DNA of 64,000 nucleotides from Symsagittifera roscoffensis. Taxonomy: Eukaryota; Xenacoelomorpha; Acoela; Convolutidae. Numbering within the stretch: the stretch's first letter is position 1; each line of letters starts with the position of its first letter. Made by a program: the position numbers and the translations under genes. Location of the stretch: positions 52,630,233 to 52,694,232 of the forward strand of contig NC_087067.1 of NCBI RefSeq assembly GCF_963678635.1, given 5' to 3'. The notes under the pieces were generated by a model. That model ran no database searches. It saw only the letters and a program-made list of their open reading frames with translations, and had not been told where the DNA came from. Shown here piece by piece: positions 47,316-55,433 of the stretch.

Positions 47316-47915
47316 TTTTAAAATTTTATACTTCACAATCTTGAAGCCTCCGTAACATTTTTCATTTCCATTTTTCAAAATAACATGCTCACAAGTACGC
47401 AATAATTCTAGTTCAAAATAGACCAATAGGATTCATCCAATCCGCCACTTTCTCTAACTCAAACTAAGATCAATTAGACGAATAATCTAGAACTTCAGGC
47501 ACATCTCTAACTATAACTTTACAACCTCCAGGTCAAAAATAAGCAAACCACTCCAACTTGACAGCTAAAATAAATATCACCATAATACCGTACCCCTCCC
47601 TTATCTAATAACCCAAAGATCAACAATATTTCCCCAACTCAGACCACGAATACCCCCAAAACAAATTTGATAACTTAGCCTAAAGTCACAAAATGAAGAT
47701 TTTAATTAGCCTAAAGTATAAAAATCTCACCATACCCCGGATCATTTGACAAACAAAAATAAAGAAAAAGACGACCTCCCAGTCACCATGAAAATTGCCC
47801 CCAACAATTTTTTACGAAACTCAACCCACTTGTCAAAAAACTAATAAATAATTCGACCACACTAGAAAATCGCCTCAAACAGCAAAAAATATTCGACAAA
47901 GAGATCATTTCTTAA
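47316..47915 (+). other. Noncoding spacer between gag-pol and the small ORFs
   Basis: 600 bp with stops in all frames, C-rich and G-poor. The phrase 'ttagcctaaagt' occurs twice (about 47676 and 47707). 'cctcaaacag' ends at 47882 and could be an acceptor for the next ORF, 33 nt before its ATG. No gene. Confidence 0.5.
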
Positions 47916-48146
47916 ATGCTTTTCTCTCAAACAGTCGCTCAAATATTTATCAATTTTAAACATTTTTTTTCAATACTTCAAGTCTTTATAATCTTTCTTT
48001 TTGATATCATCGAATCTTTTCTAATAATCATAATAATTTTTTGTAATATTTTCTTAATTTTCTACACAATAATTGAACTATACCTCCAACTTTCCAAAAC
48101 CCTTGAATATATCCACAGGTACGATTTTAACAACTTGTCTAAATGA
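47916..48146 (+). CDS. Small membrane protein A (76 residues)
   Basis: Almost entirely hydrophobic: segments at about residues 14-33 and 34-56 ('FIIFLFDIIESFLIIIIIF', 'CNIFLIFYTIIELYL') would span a membrane, with a short polar C-terminus. Its stop overlaps the ATG of the next ORF (ATGA at 48143-48146), a typical coupled arrangement. Size and position between pol and env recall the small membrane or viroporin-like accessory proteins of complex viruses. AT-rich DNA can produce such frames by chance; the ATGA overlap with a second such ORF argues mildly against it. Confidence 0.45.
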   Translation: MLFSQTVAQIFINFKHFFSILQVFIIFLFDIIESFLIIIIIFCNIFLIFYTIIELYLQLSKTLEYIHRYDFNNLSK

Positions 48147-48331
48147 TACGAACAATTTTCAGTAGAACTGATATTTTTCTATTGTTTGTAATCTTTATAA
48201 CATTTTTATCATCCCTCATTTTGACCATATGTAAATGTATAAAGAAAGCAATCATCACATTTGCCCTAGCAACAATTTTCCTAATTCTTTTTTTAGAAGA
48301 ATATTATAATAAACATAAATCTTCTCACTAA
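48143..48331 (+). CDS. Small membrane protein B (62 residues)
   Basis: Starts in the ATGA overlap with ORF A. Two hydrophobic segments, about residues 11-31 ('IFLLFVIFITFLSSLILTI') and 35-51, are separated by 'CKCIKK'; the C-terminus is charged ('EEYYNKHKSSH'). The hairpin of two membrane segments with a basic turn is viroporin-like in outline. No family recognised. It could also be expressed by reinitiation after ORF A. Confidence 0.45.
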   Translation: MIRTIFSRTDIFLLFVIFITFLSSLILTICKCIKKAIITFALATIFLILFLEEYYNKHKSSH

Positions 48332-48336
48332 AGTAA

Positions 48337-49473
48337 CAATTCAAAAATCCATCAAAAATTGCTACCCAACAGTCACAAAATCAGTCTTCACCGACATCAT
48401 CCCAAGATAATCCAACACCACCTTCAACTACTCAAAATCCTCAAACATCTACACGAATTTCTTTTCAAGACAATCCATACACCTTTGAAGAACGACACGC
48501 TCGTTTATCTGAACCACTAGAACCAGTTCAACGACAAGCATCCCTAAGTGAACCAACATATAATCTTTACCCAACACTACCACAAGAACTAAGTAGAATA
48601 CGAAACCTTAGTCAAAACCAAAACACAGCAGAAATAAATAGACAAATTATACATCCTCGACGAAATAGAAATTTTCAAACTCCCCGAGTTCATTTTGATA
48701 TACCTCAATCCCCAACACAAACTACTCCAGAAAACACCACTGGTATCACACCAGAAACCCCTACACTTCTTTCACAACGAAGCACTTCAAGTCTACCTTC
48801 AGACTACTTAGGTTCAACACCAACATCTGAACAAATACGAGAAAACCCTTTTAACCCCCCAAACCTAACATCACGACTACCATATTGGACTACACATTCA
48901 TTTACACAAGGTGAACCAAATTTAGCCAATGACCCCATAGATATTTCTACGGATACAACAACATCCTCATCACTACCAGAAACACTATCACTACCATCAA
49001 CACCATCAACAAGTCAATTTTCACCACTACCCTTTAACTTAAATTTTCTAAATAATCTCGACGCCAGATATCGAGAACAATCTTCAGTAAATATTCCTTT
49101 AAGATTAGATTGGAATACATTCACAGCACCTCCACCATTATTTGGACAACATCAAGAAAGTAACCGCCTTCATAACTGGGCACTTAATAGATTACAATAT
49201 CGCCAAGATATTCACAACGATATCCGTGATCACAATATTCAAATACTCCAACAAAACAGTTTACAATTAAAATTTGAGATCACAGTTAAGTTAAATAATA
49301 TTACCCAACATCCCTACCCATTAAATCCACCTAACATAACAGCTCAATCACTACCACCACCGTTTATAACTACCGAAGTAATATATAAATACGACAGATA
49401 CACCAAAAACACAATTGGTTACATTACATTTTATAATCCATACTCAGGATTATCATACACATGTATATTCTAA
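48337..49473 (+). CDS. ORF C: 378-codon frame without any ATG, probably a spliced exon
   Basis: Open from just after a stop at 48334-48336 to TAA at 49471-49473, with no methionine codon anywhere. The first half is rich in S, T, P, Q and N and probably disordered. The last ~120 codons look globular ('NIPLRLDWNTFTAPPPLF', 'LQLKFEITVKLNNITQ', 'KNTIGYITFYNPYSGLSY'). 'LYPTL' at 48565-48579 fits the LYPxL motif that recruits ALIX. Candidate acceptors are the AG at 48371-48372 and the AG at 48405-48406; the second is in phase with the donor at 39115 after seven gag codons. It overlaps env by 13 nt. No family recognised; no signal peptide or membrane segment. Confidence 0.65.
   Translation, partial: QFKNPSKIATQQSQNQSSPTSSQDNPTPPSTTQNPQTSTRISFQDNPYTFEERHARLSEPLEPVQRQASLSEPTYNLYPTLPQELSRIRNLSQNQNTAEINRQIIHPRRNRNFQTPRVHFDIPQSPTQTTPENTTGITPETPTLLSQRSTSSLPSDYLGSTPTSEQIRENPFNPPNLTSRLPYWTTHSFTQGEPNLANDPIDISTDTTTSSSLPETLSLPSTPSTSQFSPLPFNLNFLNNLDARYREQSSVNIPLRLDWNTFTAPPPLFGQHQESNRLHNWALNRLQYRQDIHNDIRDHNIQILQQNSLQLKFEITVKLNNITQHPYPLNPPNITAQSLPPPFITTEVIYKYDRYTKNTIGYITFYNPYSGLSYTCIF
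48391..48407 (+). promoter_or_regulatory. Candidate splice acceptor for ORF C
   Basis: 'gacatcatcccaag', with AG at 48405-48406 and a C/T-rich stretch ('tcttcaccgacatcatccc') before it. Joining here to the gag-proximal donor would keep ORF C in frame (phase 1). The upstream AG at 48371-48372 is phase 0 and would not match that donor. Confidence 0.4.
49435..49447 (+). promoter_or_regulatory. Candidate splice acceptor for env
   Basis: 'aatccatactcag', with AG at 49446-49447, 13 nt before the env ATG. A T/C-rich but interrupted tract precedes it. An acceptor this close to the start codon would make env the first ORF of its own mRNA. Confidence 0.35.
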
Positions 49474-52079
49474 AATTATTAATTTTTCTCCAAACCCTTT
49501 TCCTAATAACCTCAAATCAAAATATAAACCCTTCCCCTCGTACAGGACCACAAGATTTATTAGTAACACATTACGATTGCGAAGAAAATGAACAAAAAAC
49601 ACTACATAAATATGCAATCAATCAAGTATCACAATGTGAAACAGAACCACAAGCTATAGAAACCACAGATATAATAGCAACACTCTACTCAAAAGCCCGA
49701 GCTACAACAGTTACAGGTTATAAATTCACAGCAACATTTTCCGAAAAGAAAGTACATTGTTCACAAGTCTCGAACGGAAACAAAAACCGACTTGACCATG
49801 AATCATTCTATCAAAGTAATATAGAACGTCTTTTACATCTCAATCCCGACGATTGTAAAAATGAATTACTTAGACTAAACATCACACAAAATAAAAATTC
49901 CCAAAGAAAATTAGTTAATTTTCAAGTTTTTTCAGACTCTGTACATCAATCACAACTTGAAAGACACCAAGGACATATAAAACTAGACGAAAAATACCCG
50001 TATAACGGCGCACACGGACGATTAACATATGACCTACATGATAAACACTGGATACCACACATTGGTATAAATAACCCATCAAACTGCAAAGCAGACACAA
50101 AAAATAAAGGATACCAAGAAATAATGTTTTTCGATTGGAAAATACAACTCGAAAAAATACAACTCACACGAGATTTATCTGATAATACAATGATCTATCA
50201 AGGAATCCGACTACCTTGTAAAAACGATCAAGGATATTGCGACCCTACAACAAGAACACAAGCAACAATTGTTTGGTTCCCCGAAGACACATGTACAACA
50301 TTTCAAGTAGCAAAAATACACGCTCGTATGATAAAATTTCACGAAAAATATTTCATACAATCAATTCCTTACGAACAAGTCCATCCATCACGAAAACTAA
50401 GTTCCGATTTTAGAAACATAGATAACATAGAAAATAAATTGACACGTTTTCAAATATATCAAGAAACAGAACTTGCATGTAAATACAGAAATCCACTTCA
50501 CAGAACACAATACTCTGAAATTTTAGTTGAATATGAAAAAGGATTCGACATGACCACTGGAAAAGTAAAAATCGACCCATATGCCACAGGTCATCCTCTA
50601 AACGAAGGAACATCCTATATACCAGTTAATTTTGAAAAAAGCAACGGACAACCTGGTGGACATCTAAAACCTTATGACACCAGAAGCACACGCTTACAAG
50701 AATTATCACTAATGAATACCACATATTTTGGTAATATCCACTATGATATTCATTTGGATATGAAACTAGACTATACAATTAGCCGCATTTTTCAAGAAAT
50801 GTCACTCTCCGAATTAGAAACACTACATCAACTATGCGAATTAGAACGAACACAAATATTACAATCACTTGCACTAGCAGTATTAAAAATACCCTACGCA
50901 GGATATTTATTATCAGGAAATAGATCAAATTTTTTAGACTATGAAGGAAACATCTTATGGTTTTATACTTGTACTAAAAAAGTATCACCACTATACGTTT
51001 TTGAAGATAAACGATGTTATAAAAGAATCCCTATCTTTTATAAGAATAAAGTACATTTCGTGGATACACTTTCACGAAGAACCTATTTCTGGGATACCGC
51101 AGTCCCATGTGGATCAGAAAATAGCCACAATGTAGTACAACTAAACCCTGATGAAAATAAATATTATCTTCTCACTCCATACCCCACATTAATGCAATCA
51201 CTCAAAAAATTTTCACCAGAAAGCATTCGCGCTATCGCTCGAAACCCAAATATAGACTTACAATCAATAGGAATCTATTCAAAATCAGATATTCAACATC
51301 ACATTAGAACACAACAATTCCAAGAGTTACTAACACAAATGGACACTATACAAAGACAATCAATTGACCAAAACTTACGCAAACTTGCAGAAACCGCAGG
51401 ATTTGCCGATATCTACACACAAGACTATAGCGGATATTTTAAAGACATTAAAGATTATATATATCTAAACGGCGAAAAATACCGTCCCCAAGATATATCA
51501 CCAATTAACATTTTTAGCTTTGTTACACTCAAAAATGAGATCCTAGATTTTCTAGGATGGCCCTACTACATCTTAGAAAAATTGACTATTTTATACGCAA
51601 TGTTTAACTTTATTGGATTTCTTTTCTCACTCTTAAAAGGAATCTACAATACATGTGCTATACACACACAAGTAAACAGACAAGCAAGCGTAGCACGCAT
51701 ACTCTTTGCAGGATTTTTTGGAATCTTTTCCACATCTATAAACAAAATTCTTTTAGACGCACAAATAAAAGAATATAACACAAAAATAACAACACGACAA
51801 AATACATACGACGAAGAACATAACAATGTAGACACACAGCCAACGGCACCACAATTACCACCCCTACCAAATAACCATCCACTATCCCTAGCCCCGCGAA
51901 ATTTTAGAAATTTAGCAATCACACATAATCCAAATTTTCGACTCACCACATCACAAAGTCCCGTCCAACATATAATGACACATCCACCACAAGATGATAA
52001 TACTTATGAACAAATTATTGAACAGCCCCATACCACCGCTTTTCAATCTCAAAATAATAATTTTTTTAGCCCACGATGA
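49461..52079 (+). CDS. Envelope-like glycoprotein, 872 residues
   Basis: A hydrophobic signal peptide (residues 1-18, ending near 'LITSNQN') is followed by a long cysteine-bearing ectodomain that opens 'THYDCEE' and carries several N-x-S/T sites. Two hydrophobic segments lie near the C-terminus: about 708-730 ('LTILYAMFNFIGFLFSLLKG') and 744-763 ('VARILFAGFFGIFSTSI'). The last ~100 residues are polar and proline-rich and contain P-T-A-P at 794-797, a TSG101-binding late-domain motif. Layout fits a type I viral glycoprotein anchored in the membrane. The 'YDC' opening recalls glycoproteins of chuvirus-type invertebrate viruses that some Gypsy elements have captured, but I cannot establish this by eye. 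It overlaps ORF C upstream and ORF D downstream (ATGA). Confidence 0.75.
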   Translation: MYILKLLIFLQTLFLITSNQNINPSPRTGPQDLLVTHYDCEENEQKTLHKYAINQVSQCETEPQAIETTDIIATLYSKARATTVTGYKFTATFSEKKVHCSQVSNGNKNRLDHESFYQSNIERLLHLNPDDCKNELLRLNITQNKNSQRKLVNFQVFSDSVHQSQLERHQGHIKLDEKYPYNGAHGRLTYDLHDKHWIPHIGINNPSNCKADTKNKGYQEIMFFDWKIQLEKIQLTRDLSDNTMIYQGIRLPCKNDQGYCDPTTRTQATIVWFPEDTCTTFQVAKIHARMIKFHEKYFIQSIPYEQVHPSRKLSSDFRNIDNIENKLTRFQIYQETELACKYRNPLHRTQYSEILVEYEKGFDMTTGKVKIDPYATGHPLNEGTSYIPVNFEKSNGQPGGHLKPYDTRSTRLQELSLMNTTYFGNIHYDIHLDMKLDYTISRIFQEMSLSELETLHQLCELERTQILQSLALAVLKIPYAGYLLSGNRSNFLDYEGNILWFYTCTKKVSPLYVFEDKRCYKRIPIFYKNKVHFVDTLSRRTYFWDTAVPCGSENSHNVVQLNPDENKYYLLTPYPTLMQSLKKFSPESIRAIARNPNIDLQSIGIYSKSDIQHHIRTQQFQELLTQMDTIQRQSIDQNLRKLAETAGFADIYTQDYSGYFKDIKDYIYLNGEKYRPQDISPINIFSFVTLKNEILDFLGWPYYILEKLTILYAMFNFIGFLFSLLKGIYNTCAIHTQVNRQASVARILFAGFFGIFSTSINKILLDAQIKEYNTKITTRQNTYDEEHNNVDTQPTAPQLPPLPNNHPLSLAPRNFRNLAITHNPNFRLTTSQSPVQHIMTHPPQDDNTYEQIIEQPHTTAFQSQNNNFFSPR
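52056..52069 (+). promoter_or_regulatory. Strong candidate splice acceptor for ORF D
   Basis: 'ataatttttttag', with AG at 52068-52069, behind an uninterrupted T7 run and 6 nt before the ORF D ATG at 52076. It is the best-looking acceptor in the element and lies inside the env reading frame. Confidence 0.5.
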
Positions 52080-53869
52080 GCCGCCAACTTGGATCACTCC
52101 ATCGATCAAATTCCCATCCAACCAACCTTACCTCTTCAATCCCAATAATCCCACTTTTTGCTTTTCCGCCACCCGATTTTCCATCTAGCAATGTAACATC
52201 AGGCATGAATTCCGACACTAACTCACAAATTTCAGTTTTATACTCCATTTCACAGCTAAATAACCCGAATATTGAAACCCCCGATGAATTTGCCGACTCA
52301 GAACCATCTCCATCCAATAATTTCCATAACCCTTCTCATTTTTCTCAACCTCCCTTTCAACCCATATTGTCAAATAACCCTGACCCCATCACTCCTACAC
52401 CCTCTTATGCTTCCCAAGTTACCCCAACCTACTCCTCATACCACTCTGACCAATCATCTCCAGATACCCCCCGAATCTCCCCAGAGCTAGACAATTTTAT
52501 TACCCTCCAACAACAACCCTACCACCTTAACACCCCGACCATAAACCAAATCTCCTCCACTACAAATTCATCCAATCCCCCTACACCCTCTTCAAATTAT
52601 ACTGAATCATTAGCACCATCATCCACATCAACTGAATCCTCACTCAACACTAATAGAGCTTACCGCATTTTTAAAAGAAAGTTCCCCAACCATCCTTTCC
52701 CAGCAAAACCAGGAACAGCCCGTGAATACATCAACCACCCCCAGCATACTAACACTAGAGAATTTTTAGCTATCACTTTACCCTCATTTCCACAATACAC
52801 CTTAAACACCCCTCATGACGCTAACGAAACACGCAACTTTGTAGACGAATACGTTTTAATGCCCACTCTCTCTTGGACCTCATACTATCATTTCACTAAC
52901 CCTCTTTGCTTACCTTTAACCAACACATCCATCGATATAGACCGAAACAAAGACATGCTATATCGACTAACTACACCACTCACCGCTAGACAATTTACTT
53001 ACGTAGGATATAAAAAATCACTAAAAATACACACTGCACCTAGAGCTAATGAATATACACTAGAATACTACGATCACAACATCATCAGAGCTAACCAAGA
53101 TCAATTCTTAGACGACGATCGCTTCGCTAACCCACAAATCACCGAGAAATTTTTCATCAAGACACCATATGTATTTACACTAAACATCTTTGACCGAAAG
53201 TTTGATCACATTATTTCAGAAGCACTAACAAGCACACAAGCATACGAAAGTTTTAAAGAACGCTTCCAAATCTTCTCACTAACCTTTCATTTCCTTGCAC
53301 CACACGAAAGAGATTTACACTGCTCACACGATATTATGTTGCGAACTAAACAAACACATACATACAGTTACTATCGTTTCATCCAAAATCACTTTGACCT
53401 CCACACACCCTCTAGACAACCACACCATCGTTTCCAATTCATCAATTCAAAATACACTTCACCATATTTCCTAAATTTCACATATTGTATTAAAGACACT
53501 AACCTTCATGGTATTCTTCGTAATTATGACCCCATAACCCAAATGTATATTTTCTGCCCCATCACCAAGACCTTCAACGCAGAAGAATCCCGACCCTTCC
53601 TTATCCCGCACGAGTTTGTACAGCCTATAGAAATCCCCATTTTAGAATTCATCCACAACACTAAATTTAACCACAAGTTATATAACTTAATCCAAAACAC
53701 ACCTTATGAGTTTGCAGTAGGCACTGAAGAACTAACCACTATTAAGGCACTTCAATTGCTTTGGCCACTACTTCAAACTAAAAATATCATCCGCGTATTA
53801 GCTAAACTACTCACAACTTCAGAACTAATTCACGACATCTTCCCCCACGGTTTTTTCCCCGACGACTAA
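52076..53869 (+). CDS. ORF D: 597-residue protein of unknown function
   Basis: Starts in an ATGA overlap with the env stop. Residues 1-190 are disordered in composition: S, T, P and N-rich with phrases such as 'PSPSNNFHNPSHFSQPPFQP'. Residues about 195-597 look globular, mixed alpha/beta, rich in F, Y and H ('RAYRIFKRKFPNHPF', 'TREFLAITLPSFPQY', 'FSLTFHFLAPHERDLHCSHD', 'ALQLLWPLL'). No membrane segment, signal peptide, zinc site or known catalytic motif is visible. Codons use C in third position more often than the other ORFs of the element. It is the last gene before the 3' intron and UTR. A long conserved frame with its own acceptor makes it a real gene; I do not recognise the family. Confidence 0.7.
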   Translation: MSRQLGSLHRSNSHPTNLTSSIPIIPLFAFPPPDFPSSNVTSGMNSDTNSQISVLYSISQLNNPNIETPDEFADSEPSPSNNFHNPSHFSQPPFQPILSNNPDPITPTPSYASQVTPTYSSYHSDQSSPDTPRISPELDNFITLQQQPYHLNTPTINQISSTTNSSNPPTPSSNYTESLAPSSTSTESSLNTNRAYRIFKRKFPNHPFPAKPGTAREYINHPQHTNTREFLAITLPSFPQYTLNTPHDANETRNFVDEYVLMPTLSWTSYYHFTNPLCLPLTNTSIDIDRNKDMLYRLTTPLTARQFTYVGYKKSLKIHTAPRANEYTLEYYDHNIIRANQDQFLDDDRFANPQITEKFFIKTPYVFTLNIFDRKFDHIISEALTSTQAYESFKERFQIFSLTFHFLAPHERDLHCSHDIMLRTKQTHTYSYYRFIQNHFDLHTPSRQPHHRFQFINSKYTSPYFLNFTYCIKDTNLHGILRNYDPITQMYIFCPITKTFNAEESRPFLIPHEFVQPIEIPILEFIHNTKFNHKLYNLIQNTPYEFAVGTEELTTIKALQLLWPLLQTKNIIRVLAKLLTTSELIHDIFPHGFFPDD

Positions 53870-53872
53870 CAG

Positions 53873-53952
53873 GTAAGTATGAATTAAATGAATATTACTA
53901 ACTAATTAAAATATTGAAAAAACTCACCATTCTTTATTCATGTTTTCTTTAG
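53873..53952 (+). other. Short intron (80 nt) in the 3' UTR of the giant element
   Basis: The donor CAG followed by GTAAGT starts 3 nt after the ORF D stop. 'attactaactaatt' inside holds a near-perfect TACTAAC branch site. The acceptor is 'ttttctttag' at 53943-53952. All three intron signals are strong and at sensible spacing. An intron this close to the stop should not trigger nonsense-mediated decay. A retained versus removed intron could mark genomic versus messenger RNA. Confidence 0.65.
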
Positions 53953-55433
53953 ATTTTTAGCCTTCATCCGACGATCACCTACAAAAACCACAAAAGACAA
54001 ATAAAAATCGCAAATTTCATCAAACAAATTTCCAAAATTCTATTAATCTCTTACACATATAAATTTATAAATTCAATACCAATGCAGTAAATTAATTTAT
54101 AAAATTTTCCCCCAAAAGCAGTAAATCTACATATGATGAAAATTTGTATCTTAAAATTCCCCCATTACTAGCAGTAAATTTCCAAATTCTATGCAGTAAA
54201 TTAATAAAATGCAATTGCAGTACTAACCTTTTGATATTTTCATTCACTCGCACAGAAATTCTATCCATACTCGCACAGCTCGCCCACGAAGAATTGTTTA
54301 AAATAATGAATTTCAGTTTCAAGTTTTCACACTCAATAACTCTAACACACCATAACAAGTTTCAAACTTTCCTTTAACCCGGTTGGAAAGGAATCATATA
54401 CTAAACAAAACTAACCAACGCAGCTTACTAAATACCACAAATCATAGAATAACAGCATGACTAAGAAAAGGAAACCAACGGTACCCAAACCGGATTAACC
54501 CAGTTTAAAACTGGATAATTTATTCTTTTGAAGACTATTATAAAGTCTTAGAAAGAAATAATAAAACACAAAAAAGTCGAAAGACAAACCCATACCACAA
54601 ACAATTTGATTTTTCAAAAAAGGACACAACCAAAGAAACATAAGTAAAACCACAACAAACCCAACATAAAACGTTGTCACATAACAGGACCCCTCACAAA
54701 AACCGCATGAAATCATACTCCCACACCTGGCCTAACCCACCAGGAAAGGACGTCCTGAGCATGCTCTATAGCCGGCCTAACCCACCGTGCTACATCCACG
54801 CTTTGTGACCACACCTTTATTTTTAATAAGAGCTACTCAAGGGTGAGTAACTCTTCAAAATAACCGAACTAAAACAAAAAGCTTTTGTGAAAACAACTAA
54901 CTAAAATCATGATTAAAAAATATTAAACTAATAAAAGTTTTATAAAATGTAAAATCACATGATGCAATATATAGATCAGAATACAACACCAAGGACGAAC
55001 ATCAAAAGACAAGACGACCTCACTACACTCGAGAGAGAATGACCAACTACAATCGATATGCCACTCACAATCACAACTCAAAGGATTTAGAGTACGACTT
55101 GACTTCGCAGAAAAGGACTTCATTGAACTAGACCAATGACCACCTCGATGTTCAAGTATACGTACAGATCCGAGTAATCAGGCATCCCCTCCACGCACAA
55201 TCTCCACGCCATTCCCAAGCTAGATCAGATACAAAGGAAGTTCTCCCTGAAGAACAGAAAAACCTGACATAGCCAACCATTCTGAAATCAGAATTGGTTT
55301 TGTTGCAAAGACTCAGTCGTTGTCACAAGGAGAAGCGAAAGAAAATTGTGATGTTCGCCAAATACCAACGTCCATCATCCATCCTTGAACTACAGAAGAA
55401 CTGTTCTAAAAAACACTGTAAAACCCGGATGGG
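53953..55433 (+). other. 3' UTR of the giant element, with repeated GCAGTAAAT motifs
   Basis: About 1.5 kb without a credible gene. GCAGTAAA recurs at about 54084, 54118, 54171 and 54193, twice behind a C5-6 run, and a related GCAGTACTAAC is at 54217. A short perfect hairpin 'ccagtttaaaactgg' is near 54502. 'ggcctaacccacc' occurs twice (about 54729 and 54774). Possible packaging, export or stability signals. Ends in 'ggatggg', the likely plus-strand primer site. Confidence 0.5.

Noticed and set aside
48371-48373. Acceptor at 48371-48372 joined to the gag donor
   Set aside because: The phase does not match ORF C from that donor; it would need another, unseen donor.
52066-52317. 83-codon minus-strand frame over the ORF D start
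   Set aside because: Antisense shadow of the S/P-rich ORF D N-terminus.
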